A stretch of DNA of 64,000 nt from Verrucomicrobiia bacterium (GTDB lineage: Bacteria; Verrucomicrobiota; Verrucomicrobiia; Opitutales; Cerasicoccaceae). Positions 28,645 to 36,460 of the stretch are shown piece by piece. The notes beneath the pieces were generated by a model, which saw nothing but the letters and a program-made list of their open reading frames with translations, did not search any database and had not been told where the DNA came from. The position numbers were made by a program, and so were the translations under genes. The number at the start of each line of letters is the position of its first letter. The stretch's first letter is position 1. The stretch lies in contig JAUIAM010000004.1 in NCBI GenBank assembly GCA_030425485.1, forward strand, positions 1 through 64,000, in the 5' to 3' direction.

Positions 28645-29093
28645 AGCCCGCCAAATCGGTTTTCGTACTCCGTGGTTTTATCCTGCAAAAGGCTGCTGCG
28701 TTCGTCCGCATAAGACCAGGCCGGACGCAAAAGGTACACCTCCTGCTCACGCACGACCGGGCCGCTGAGATAGTCGCCCTGCGCGAGCCACTCCATCGAG
28801 ATCATGACCTTGAACAGGTCCAGCATCTCCGTCTCCTCGATGGTGGCCTGCCATGTGATCGTACCCGAGCCCAGCGTCTCGATGTCGCCCCCGTCCTCGA
28901 ACTCCTCTCGGCCGGACACCTGCAAAATTTCCCGCATGGCAAAGCGAAACTCCTGCTCGCGGCTGCGATCGGTGTCCAGATCGGCCATGACGTTGAGCGC
29001 GATCGTCACGGCCTGACTCAGCACCGCCACCACGGAGGTAAAGATGGCCAACGCCACCACGACCTCGATCAAAGTCATGCCCCGGCGCTTCAT
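28641..29093 (-). CDS. gspI: Type II secretion minor pseudopilin GspI-like
   Basis: 150 aa with a short basic leader and prepilin signal RRGMTLIEVVVALAIFTSV (Met in place of Phe at +1, Glu at +5). Size and position fit GspI. The ATG at 29093 overlaps the gspH stop (ATGA), excluding the longer upstream frame. Confidence 0.78.
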   Translation of the reverse strand: MKRRGMTLIEVVVALAIFTSVVAVLSQAVTIALNVMADLDTDRSREQEFRFAMREILQVSGREEFEDGGDIETLGSGTITWQATIEETEMLDLFKVMISMEWLAQGDYLSGPVVREQEVYLLRPAWSYADERSSLLQDKTTEYENRFGGL

Positions 29094-29641
29094 TCGAAAA
29101 GCTCCTTGCTGGCCAGCGGTCCGCTGGAAAAGGGGTCTAGCGTGAGCACGGCCTGCCTGCCGTCGCGCCACCGGAAATGTATATCCGCCGGAGTCCCACT
29201 GCCCGAAGGATGAAAGACCAGAAAGGGCACGGGCTCCTGCTCCAGCGCGGCACTCAGCGTCTCGCGCCCGTCCTTGTCAGTGGCCGCCACACGGTAAAAC
29301 GTCACCTCAACCTCCGGATCGAGAAAAACCGCACTCCCACGGGTAAAACCCGACTCCTCGCCCGTCTCATCGGCGAGCTGCCGCACGACCTCAAACTCCT
29401 CCCCCACCCGGTCGTAACGCAGGTAAACAGGACGGCTCTCTTGTGCGGCGGCAATGCGCGCCTCGCGGGCAGCAATGCGGAATTTTTGTTCAATCGAAAC
29501 CGACTCAAACGACCCGATGATGGCCTCGAAATTAACCGCAACCAAGCCCGTCATCACACTGGCCAGCGCGATAACAATGAGCACCTCGATCAGGGTAAAA
29601 CCCGAGCGTGGCAGAGGAGGTTGGGCATTCCGCAGGGACAA
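29090..29641 (-). CDS. gspH: Type II secretion minor pseudopilin GspH-like
   Basis: 183 aa with prepilin signal SGFTLIEVLIVIALASVMTG and a beta-rich C-terminal body (EARIAAAQESRPVYLRYD, VTFYR, DIHFRWRDGR) resembling GspH. Second gene of the operon, starting 58 nt after gspG. Confidence 0.78.
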   Translation of the reverse strand: MSLRNAQPPLPRSGFTLIEVLIVIALASVMTGLVAVNFEAIIGSFESVSIEQKFRIAAREARIAAAQESRPVYLRYDRVGEEFEVVRQLADETGEESGFTRGSAVFLDPEVEVTFYRVAATDKDGRETLSAALEQEPVPFLVFHPSGSGTPADIHFRWRDGRQAVLTLDPFSSGPLASKELFE

Positions 29642-29699
29642 AACAAAACGTTAAACCGGGCAGATTGAATAAAGTCGCAGCACAGGGCAGTTTTCGGAA

Positions 29700-30146
29700 C
29701 TACTTATCCCAGTTGCCGATGTCGTCGTCGCTCTCCACACCGTCCGGGCCAAATGACCAGAGGTCGTAGCTGTCCTTGTTGTGGACGCCCGGCTGGCGGT
29801 ACTGGTAAGGCTTTTGCCACGGGTCGATCGGGTCGCGCTCCAGGTACGGGCCCTTCCAGCCCGTTGCACCCTCGGGCGCGGTGCGCAGCGCAGCCAGACC
29901 CTGCTCCGTCGTCGGGTAGCGACCCACCGCGATACGGTAGCTCATGAGCGCGGTCTTGCCCGTGGTATCAACAAAGGTCTGGGCCACGTTCTCCTGGCCA
30001 CCGCTGAACAAGGAGTTGAGCCCCACGATGGCGGAGCCGGCCAACATCGCGATCAGCGCAATAACGATCAGGATTTCGATCAGGGTGAACCCGCGCTTCA
30101 CACGCGTCGTGAGTCCAGCAGAGAGGTGGTGTGTGGTCATAATCAT
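29700..30146 (-). CDS. gspG: Type II secretion major pseudopilin GspG
   Basis: 148 aa, first gene of the T2SS operon. Prepilin signal RGFTLIEILIVIALIAMLAG, then GspG hallmarks: GRYPTTEQGLAAL, DPWQKPYQYRQPG and the calcium-site loop DLWSFGPDG (about 129-137) with further acidic residues. It builds the pseudopilus shaft. Start at 30146 or 30140; no clear Shine-Dalgarno sequence. No gspC is found next to the operon. Confidence 0.93.
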   Translation of the reverse strand: MIMTTHHLSAGLTTRVKRGFTLIEILIVIALIAMLAGSAIVGLNSLFSGGQENVAQTFVDTTGKTALMSYRIAVGRYPTTEQGLAALRTAPEGATGWKGPYLERDPIDPWQKPYQYRQPGVHNKDSYDLWSFGPDGVESDDDIGNWDK

Positions 30147-30289
30147 TGAGTTAAATCAGATAAAGCCAGAACAGGTGTCCATCATTAGCGCCGCCGGAGG
30201 AAAATCCAAGCCCGAACTCGGCAATCCTGCCAACACGGAGACCGTTTCCATAAGTGATTGATAAGATGTTGGTAAGCCATGATGTTGGT

Positions 30290-30339
30290 AGCCGCGGACG
30301 GCTGCCCTCAGCCGTCCGCGGCTGCCTGGGGCAGGCAGC
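30290..30339. repeat. Strong palindromic repeat
   Basis: A perfect 15-bp stem agccgcggacggctg with a 4-nt loop (30290-30323), immediately followed by a second stem, gctgcct/aggcagc, with a 5-nt loop (30321-30339) sharing gct. It lies upstream of gspG in the gap to the next minus-strand gene. It looks like a repetitive extragenic palindrome. Confidence 0.7.
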
Positions 30340-30412
30340 CCTACCCCGCGCACTGACTGCATTGTTTTTACGCGAAACGGCATCAGACGCGGGGAAAGTT
30401 GCCAAAGAAAAA

Positions 30413-30437
30413 GGGTTACTGCCCGAAGCAGTAACCC
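30413..30437 (-). terminator. Rho-independent terminator
   Basis: A 10-bp stem gggttactgc/gcagtaaccc with a 5-nt loop, about 30 nt after the stop of the PEP-CTERM gene. On the minus strand it is followed by ctttttcttt. A good intrinsic terminator that ends the 32269-30467 transcript before gspG. Confidence 0.8.
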
Positions 30438-30466
30438 CTCTGAGAAAGAAAAGTTGCGCGGTAAAA

Positions 30467-31162
30467 CTAGGCCTGGCGACGACGGCGGAGCTGAAGCACC
30501 AGCAGCGTGGCCAAACCAAAGAGCGCGGAGTAAGTCGAAGGCTCAGGAACCACGGCCCCGGTGAGAATCTTCGAGCTCCCAGCCCCGACACCACCGTCAG
30601 GCACAAGCGTACCCCACAGAACCGTATCAATGGTATTGGTCCAGTTGTCATCAAGCGTACCGGTTCCACCAGATCCCAAGGGCATGATACCCCAACTCGA
30701 ATCAGTGTAAATGGCGTATTCAGCTACCGCTAAAACCTGGGCCTCGGTATATTCGCTAACTCCGGGCAAAACAAATACGTATAATGGCATACCTACCGCA
30801 GATGATCCTGGCTCCATATCTGTGTAGATATTGCTAGAATTTGAGAGTGCACCCTCAAATCCATCAGCTCCAGGCCCTGAAACACCTGAACTGGCTAACA
30901 GAACAAAATTACTGTAAACACTTGATATATCAGAGGCATACGTACCAACAGAAGGATCTGTAAAATATCCTAAACCTAAAAAAGCAGTGTTAGTGGTCGC
31001 ATTAAAGAGAGTATCTGAAGAATCACCTAATGTGTAATAGGAGCCCAACAGAGGGTTATTACTGCCCCACTGCACTACAGTATAGTCAGACTGCGCATTT
31101 GCTTGTTGAGCGGCCACTAACAAACTAATGGCAAGAGCGAATTTAGAAAGCATACGGTACAT
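30467..31162 (-). CDS. PEP-CTERM sorting domain protein
   Basis: 231 aa secreted protein of unknown function. Signal peptide (about 1-23, ending QANA), a Ser/Tyr/Thr-rich body, and a C-terminal sorting signal: VVPEPSTYSALFGLATLLVL (in part) followed by RRRRQA. The neighbouring TIGR02597-like gene starts upstream in the same direction, 33 nt away, so they are probably one operon. Start 31162 or 31153. Confidence 0.82.
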   Translation of the reverse strand: MYRMLSKFALAISLLVAAQQANAQSDYTVVQWGSNNPLLGSYYTLGDSSDTLFNATTNTAFLGLGYFTDPSVGTYASDISSVYSNFVLLASSGVSGPGADGFEGALSNSSNIYTDMEPGSSAVGMPLYVFVLPGVSEYTEAQVLAVAEYAIYTDSSWGIMPLGSGGTGTLDDNWTNTIDTVLWGTLVPDGGVGAGSSKILTGAVVPEPSTYSALFGLATLLVLQLRRRRQA

Positions 31163-31195
31163 AGTAACTTTTTTGTGTAGATAATAATTGAAATA

Positions 31196-32269
31196 CTAGT
31201 TGCTGAGAGTAAACGGCTGAGGCAGAGACCATTCTACTGCAGTAGCATCACGACGAAAAACAATAATCATGCATCCCGCCTCAAGAGCAATGTTGCCTTG
31301 ATCTTCAGTCAAGCTGCCGCCAACCTGCCGCCATCCCTCATAGATGGGATCCGCAGGATAGACCTGATAGTAGTAGCGCTTAAAATCCCCATCAGAAAGA
31401 ATATAAACTTGGTCTAGCTGGTTACTATTCAAACCACCATCCAGAACATCAGATAGGCCCGTAGAATCCAGTGTATAACCGACAGGGAATTTCAGAGTGA
31501 GAGCATTGTAGCCAGGCTGTATTGTCGTTCGTGCAGTATTCAGTTTTACATCCCCCACCGTAACAAGTTCGACATCATTGGTACCACGACGGAATAGAAT
31601 TAAACCAAAATCTGGATCTATACATAAGTCTCCAACATCTAGTGTCAGAGAACCGCCAACGATTCTCCAACCATTGTATAAGGAGTTCGCGTGCTCTTGA
31701 TAGTAAATCCTTTCGAATTCACTATTAAATACATTATAAATAATATCTAAAGTATTAGTGTCCAATCCACCCTTGAGCCCCACCTCATTATCTGCGCCGA
31801 AGACGTCAGCAATGGTGCGTTTTTTGCGGATGGCGAAGGTTTCGCCGACGAGGTCAGGCTGGAGGCTGGAGAAGTCGCCGCCGACGGTCAGGGTGGCCGG
31901 ATCGCTGTCGCTGGTCGCGATCACGTCGAGGATCTGCCCGGTCTTGTCGCCGGAGGTGATTTCGACGTAGTACAAAGGCACGTTGCGGAAATTAAACTGC
32001 GCGAGGCCACCGGGATTGGCAAAGTTGTTGGTGCTCCAGTTCTCGGGGATGTTGGAAACCTCCAAAACGGTGTCGCCTGAGTCGATAGAAAGCGCGTCGA
32101 TGAGCCCAGTTGCTTCGATCGGGTTCAGCGCATTGATGCTGACAACCGAGTAGCCCGGGCCGAGGCTTTTGCTTTGAGCCATGACCGGATCGGTGTAGGC
32201 GGTTTCCGCTTGCAGCATGGGAAGGGCTGCCGCGGCGAGTAGAGTGATGGCGCAGATGGTGGTTTTCAC
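31196..32269 (-). CDS. TIGR02597-family secreted protein
   Basis: 357 aa with a signal peptide (ending LQAE). The body has two related halves, each with a W..VGGSLT(L/E)D segment (NGWRIVGGSLTLD at about 199-211; EGWRQVGGSLTEDQGN near 314) and YYQ...P-type strands. This matches the TIGR02597 family seen in PEP-CTERM-bearing Verrucomicrobiota and relatives; function unknown. The 5' part (about 31770-32269) looks GC-rich while the 3' part is visibly AT-richer, as if the gene were mosaic. Confidence 0.7.
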   Translation of the reverse strand: MKTTICAITLLAAAALPMLQAETAYTDPVMAQSKSLGPGYSVVSINALNPIEATGLIDALSIDSGDTVLEVSNIPENWSTNNFANPGGLAQFNFRNVPLYYVEITSGDKTGQILDVIATSDSDPATLTVGGDFSSLQPDLVGETFAIRKKRTIADVFGADNEVGLKGGLDTNTLDIIYNVFNSEFERIYYQEHANSLYNGWRIVGGSLTLDVGDLCIDPDFGLILFRRGTNDVELVTVGDVKLNTARTTIQPGYNALTLKFPVGYTLDSTGLSDVLDGGLNSNQLDQVYILSDGDFKRYYYQVYPADPIYEGWRQVGGSLTEDQGNIALEAGCMIIVFRRDATAVEWSLPQPFTLSN

Positions 32270-32485
32270 GATTGGATCCTTTGGAGTTAAATGAGATTAC
32301 GTCGCAAATATCGGGGATTCAGTCAACGCAAAACTATTCATCGGAGTCGCAAAGACAAGTAAAATTCCCCCACCCATCCAGTCAGTGCATATTTTTTCGC
32401 ATCACATCGAGAAGAGGAAACACTCCGTCAATCAGGCAATCGCGGGTCTTGACGCCAAACCCATGAGCACCCATGGTCTATCGAG

Positions 32486-33286
32486 ATGGACCGCTACTGC
32501 TTGGGGCAAGTAAAGAAACTTCGGCTGGAGGACTGGCCGACCGATGATAAATCCCTTTGCCCCGATGGCAAGGAGGCAAGCCTTGAGCTACTGGCTAAAA
32601 TCAAGGCCGAGCTCTACGACCTGCAGGTCAGACTGCACGCGGAGAAAAAGCACCGCCTGCTCGTCATCCTGCAAGGCATGGACACCGCCGGAAAAGACGG
32701 CACCATACGCCACGTCTTTGGCGGACTCGACCCACAGGGCGTCCATGTGGCCACTTTTGGCAAGCCCACGGCACTTGAGCTCTCCCACGACTACCTGTGG
32801 CGCATCCATCAGGAAGTCCCCGCCCGGGGCGAAATCGCCATCTTTAACCGCAGCCACTACGAGGACGTTCTCGCCGTGCGGGTGCGCCACCTCAAGCCCC
32901 CGCAGGTGTGGAAAAAACGCTTCGACCACATCAATGACTTTGAGCGTATGCTCACCGACGAGGGCGTGAGCATTGTTAAGATTTTCCTCCACATCTCTCT
33001 GGACGAGCAGCGCGAACGTTTGCTCAAGCGCAAGAATGATCCGCGCAAACAGTGGAAGCTGATGCCCGAGGACGTCAAGGACCGCGACCTGTGGCCGCAC
33101 TACGTCGAGGCCTACGAGGAAGCCATCGCGCGCACCTCCACTGCACACGCCCCCTGGCACATCATCCCGGCCAACCGCAAGTGGTACCGCAACGTCGCCG
33201 TGGCGGACCTGATCCGCGACACCCTTGCCAAGCTCAAGCCCACCTTCCCCAAGCCCGATTTCGACGTCGCCGCCATCGACATCTAA
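32486..33286 (+). CDS. Polyphosphate kinase 2 family protein
   Basis: 266 aa PPK2-family kinase that moves phosphate between polyphosphate and nucleotides. Walker A GMDTAGKDG (64-72), Walker B region FNRSHYEDV and the lid KRKNDPRKQWK are visible. A single-domain enzyme of this length with the EYE-less N-terminus is usual for class I/III PPK2 (NDP or AMP/ADP phosphorylation); the subclass cannot be fixed by eye. Monocistronic. Confidence 0.9.
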   Translation: MDRYCLGQVKKLRLEDWPTDDKSLCPDGKEASLELLAKIKAELYDLQVRLHAEKKHRLLVILQGMDTAGKDGTIRHVFGGLDPQGVHVATFGKPTALELSHDYLWRIHQEVPARGEIAIFNRSHYEDVLAVRVRHLKPPQVWKKRFDHINDFERMLTDEGVSIVKIFLHISLDEQRERLLKRKNDPRKQWKLMPEDVKDRDLWPHYVEAYEEAIARTSTAHAPWHIIPANRKWYRNVAVADLIRDTLAKLKPTFPKPDFDVAAIDI

Positions 33287-33344
33287 TGGATAGGCCCGTG
33301 ACGCCGACACGTCCAGCCTTCCCTTATCCCAAGCAAAAGTGACG

Positions 33345-33374
33345 GCGGAATGCGTTCGCAACTTTTTCTTTTGA
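33345..33374 (+). terminator. Possible terminator after PPK2
   Basis: Short stem gcgga/ttcgc (one G-T pair) with a 5-nt loop, followed by aactttttctttt, 59 nt after the PPK2 stop and before tRNA-Pro. The stem is weak but the T-tract is good. Confidence 0.4.
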
Positions 33375-33415
33375 CAGATGGGCCCCCGTGCCCTTTTTTC
33401 CTCTGTTTCTGGTCG

Positions 33416-33493
33416 CGGGCTGTAGCGCAGTCTGGTTAGCGCACTACACTGGGGGTGTAGGGGTCGGAGGTTCGAATCCTCTCAGCCCGACCA
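33416..33493 (+). tRNA. tRNA-Pro (anticodon GGG)
   Basis: Complete cloverleaf. Acceptor cgggctg/cagcccg, D arm gcgc...gcgc, anticodon stem ctaca/tgtag with loop ctggggg giving anticodon GGG, T arm ggagg-ttcgaat-cctct, discriminator A and an encoded CCA. It stands at the start of an AT-richer accessory region that contains integrase remnants. Confidence 0.95.
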
Positions 33494-33497
33494 TTTC

Positions 33498-33516
33498 CTA
33501 ATCCGCGAAGGATTAG
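33498..33516 (+). terminator. Stem-loop after tRNA-Pro
   Basis: A 7-bp stem ctaatcc/ggattag with a 5-nt loop, 4 nt after the encoded CCA. The U-tract is poor; it could be a processing or termination hairpin. Confidence 0.4.
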
Positions 33517-33679
33517 TCACTTAGAACGCCCATGAAATGGATCGCGCGCCTAAATAAGAATATAGCGCATATATTTCTATATGCCCGGGGAGGCACATTG
33601 GCCCTCTTACGTGGGTCAGTTTAGCAGTGTCAGTCAAGTCTTGCGAAGGATATCCTAAGTGTGCTGATCATTTGCCTCG

Positions 33680-34222
33680 GTGAACAGATGCTTGCCGAAG
33701 CTGATGGTGCGAAAAAGATTTCCTCACACTAAAGCCTTTCCGGTATTTGATATTAGTGCTGTCGAAGATGAGTTCGAGCACCGCCCTCTTTTTGATGATA
33801 ACCTACGCTCGAAAATGGGCCATGACAACGCAGAGCGGCAAGCAAACCTTATCTACTTCCAAAAGATTATTTCAGACTTTGAACATGAATACAAAGATAT
33901 CAAAGTCCTGCGCCCAAGCGAAGAAGCCCGCCTTTTCGATGAGGTGATCAAAGATTACCTGCAGCACAGATCTAAAGATAAACAAATATCCAGTGGGCAT
34001 TTCTATGCTTCGATCAGTCGTATCCAAACCGCAATATTTGCAACTATCATCAGGCACGCTCTAGTCGATATTGAAGGCTATCGTCGTCCACGTCGCCATT
34101 TTGAAGTTCAACCAGCACCTCGTATTCCACCGGCGACCTGGGGCACATGGAGGGTTAAGCGCCTAACCTTGATACACATTAAGTCCCCCACTGGAATAAA
34201 GTATGATCCTCAGTTTTTTTAG
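33680..34222 (+). CDS. Hypothetical protein
   Basis: 180 aa, family not recognised. The start could be GTG 33680 or ATG 33704 (MVRKRF). It is polar and predicted helical, without a signal peptide or membrane segment. The C-terminal 15-20 residues overlap the 3' end of the convergent esterase gene by 44 nt, so the true end may have been lost. AT-rich codon use and position just after tRNA-Pro suggest acquired DNA or a decayed gene. Confidence 0.4.
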   Translation: MNRCLPKLMVRKRFPHTKAFPVFDISAVEDEFEHRPLFDDNLRSKMGHDNAERQANLIYFQKIISDFEHEYKDIKVLRPSEEARLFDEVIKDYLQHRSKDKQISSGHFYASISRIQTAIFATIIRHALVDIEGYRRPRRHFEVQPAPRIPPATWGTWRVKRLTLIHIKSPTGIKYDPQFF

Positions 34223-35051
34223 ACCAGTCGATAAGCAACGTACGCTCTGCGCAAGGAACGCTCACGAGCGAGCCTTGCTCAAAATCGTTGCACTGAGGGA
34301 CTTCAGCACTCCATTCAATGAATTCGCTCATAGCTTGAAAGGCGGCGAGTTTGTCAGTTGCCGGTTGCAGTCCGTGATCTCCCTCATATTCGATAAGGCG
34401 TGCCAGTTGACCCGACTTAGTGAGCTTATCGGCCAGAACCAGGCCATGCGACTCATGCGGAACGGTCGGGTCAACCGTTCCGTATTCTAAGTAAACCGGG
34501 CAAGGGATTCCCTCGGCCATTTCCAATGGACTACGCACCTCCAACTCCCAAGGAGCAAAATAACGCCCCGATAATGCCTGAAATTTTGCATCAATGTGCG
34601 TGAGTGGACAGGAAACGTAAAGCCATGCAAAGGTTTTGGGCGCATATAGGGCGGAAAGCAGCGCAATTTGCCCTCCCTGGCTTCCGCCATAGTGAAAAAC
34701 ACGACGATGATTCACCTGTGGCCTTTGGCTCAGGATATGGCGCAGACCATTGAGGACATCGAAAACCTGATAAAACCCGGCATCATAGGGCAAGCATGCA
34801 CCCAATCCCTTTACGGGGTCAAAATCGTAGCCACTTTGGCGAAACTCCACACTAACAGTAACGAGGTCAAACCGCTCAGCGGCCCACTCCATTTTTTCTT
34901 TGTGTTGAAAACGATTCCCATGCCACCCATGAGTGAAGAGCATCACACCCGTTTTGGAGGTGATCATCTCCGGCTCAATCACGAGCATAGAAATTGGCTT
35001 GGAATGATAGGCGCTATTGATGCTGCGGTAAACCAGTTCAGTTGTTTTCAT
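34179..35051 (-). CDS. Alpha/beta hydrolase, acetyl-xylan-esterase-like
   Basis: 290 aa, no signal peptide. The triad is visible: Ser124 in YGGSQGGQ, Asp194 in YGTVDPTVP and His226 in EGDHGL. An oxyanion/strand region FTHGWHGN is at 39-46. This is the arrangement of the S9/CE7-like hydrolases, including acetyl-xylan and cephalosporin-C deacetylases. It ends a minus-strand run of sugar-related genes, about 100 nt after the DegT gene. Substrate unknown. Confidence 0.78.
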   Translation of the reverse strand: MKTTELVYRSINSAYHSKPISMLVIEPEMITSKTGVMLFTHGWHGNRFQHKEKMEWAAERFDLVTVSVEFRQSGYDFDPVKGLGACLPYDAGFYQVFDVLNGLRHILSQRPQVNHRRVFHYGGSQGGQIALLSALYAPKTFAWLYVSCPLTHIDAKFQALSGRYFAPWELEVRSPLEMAEGIPCPVYLEYGTVDPTVPHESHGLVLADKLTKSGQLARLIEYEGDHGLQPATDKLAAFQAMSEFIEWSAEVPQCNDFEQGSLVSVPCAERTLLIDWSKKTEDHTLFQWGT

Positions 35052-35149
35052 TATCTACACAAATATTGCTGAAACGGAGGCCGCTCCATTGTAGCCAGCC
35101 CGACTGCAAGCTGACTAATTGGGAGGACTATCCTTAAGCAGTTAACGTG

Positions 35150-36367
35150 TCACCGCCTCAGCCTTAGACATGCATCGCGAATATGCATGGCCAAGAGGTC
35201 GATATACTCATCCGTCATGTTCTCTGTTAAGGGTAACTTAATGGCTGTTTCGGTGATGTGCTCAGCCTTGGGGCAGACGACATCCCTATAATCCATGGAG
35301 GTGAGGCCAAGGTCACGCACCGGCCAGGTGCCGCCAAACATCGAACCATTCTGAAACAGTGGATAACGATATAGCGGCATAGGCAGGTAGCCTGCTGCCG
35401 CCTCAATCCCCCTACTCTCTAGCTCCTGGCAGATACCTTCCCGGCCTCCCTCGAAAACACTCGGATCGATCCGGAACATAAAAAACCAGTATGAGGAGAG
35501 GTCCCCGTCCTCCACATGCGGAGGAAATAAGCCTGGAATGCCGGCCAGAGCCTTTCGCAAACGCTCTCCGCTCATATGGCGTCGCTCTGTAATCGCCCGC
35601 ACCTTTGTCATTTGCACCCTGGCGATAGCAGATTGAGGCTCCGTTATACGATAATTGGGGGCCAACATGCCCGGACAGCGTGTTCCCTTTTCGCGGTCAT
35701 ATCCCTTATCACCCATAAGCTGCAGCCGACAACCCAGCTCATAGCTCGCAGTCGCCACAACACCCCCGTCACCACAACTAATATGCTTGAAATCATTTAA
35801 TGAGAAGCACCCTAAATCTCCTAGCGTGCCAACAAGCTTCTCCCGAGAGTAAGCACCCCAAGCCTGAGCCGCATCTTCGATCAGGAATAACCCATGACGA
35901 TCTGCGATCTCACGCAGTTGATGAATCCCTGCCGGATTGCCCGCTAAGTGAACCGCCAGAATCGCCCGCGTTTTACTGGTAATCGCTTCTTCGACCGCAT
36001 GAGGATCAAGGTTGTAGGTATTCTCATTCAGGTCTGCAAAGACCGGAACACCCAACTGATACAGTACGCCAATAACTGACCCCATATCAGTTATTGGACT
36101 AGTGATAACCTCCTCTCCAGGCTTCAACCCGATGGCCAGCATAGCGATATGCAGTGCTGCCGTCCCCGATGAGCAAGGCATCATATAGGACAAACCAGAG
36201 TACTCCCTAAATGCGTCCCGCAGCTTGTCCGTTTGAGGTCCGTTCCAATAAAAAAGAGAAGACTGCCGGGTCATTTCAGTGAGGCATTCAGCCTCCCGCT
36301 CATCCCAGCGCCTGCGATCGGTCAGCGCAGGCAACGCCTGCATGGTGGATTTGAACGATGTTTTCAT
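35150..36367 (-). CDS. DegT/DnrJ/EryC1/StrS-family aminotransferase
   Basis: 405 aa PLP enzyme of the sugar aminotransferase class. Features: CSSGTAALHIAMLAIGL (cofactor phosphate loop), IEDAAQAWGA (Asp165) and the Schiff-base Lys194 in FSLNDFKHISCGDGG. These enzymes usually aminate nucleotide-linked keto-sugars, but in catabolic clusters related proteins have other roles. Here the neighbours are secreted and hydrolytic rather than nucleotide-sugar genes, so the role is open. An ATG at 36397 is an alternative start. Confidence 0.85.
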   Translation of the reverse strand: MKTSFKSTMQALPALTDRRRWDEREAECLTEMTRQSSLFYWNGPQTDKLRDAFREYSGLSYMMPCSSGTAALHIAMLAIGLKPGEEVITSPITDMGSVIGVLYQLGVPVFADLNENTYNLDPHAVEEAITSKTRAILAVHLAGNPAGIHQLREIADRHGLFLIEDAAQAWGAYSREKLVGTLGDLGCFSLNDFKHISCGDGGVVATASYELGCRLQLMGDKGYDREKGTRCPGMLAPNYRITEPQSAIARVQMTKVRAITERRHMSGERLRKALAGIPGLFPPHVEDGDLSSYWFFMFRIDPSVFEGGREGICQELESRGIEAAAGYLPMPLYRYPLFQNGSMFGGTWPVRDLGLTSMDYRDVVCPKAEHITETAIKLPLTENMTDEYIDLLAMHIRDACLRLRR

Positions 36368-36460
36368 AAAAATAAGCGATCTCATAACCTGCTTCATTTA
36401 TACGCACACCGCGTGCATATCACGGCATTCGCGCTTCGCGATCGACTTAATCCGACAAGC

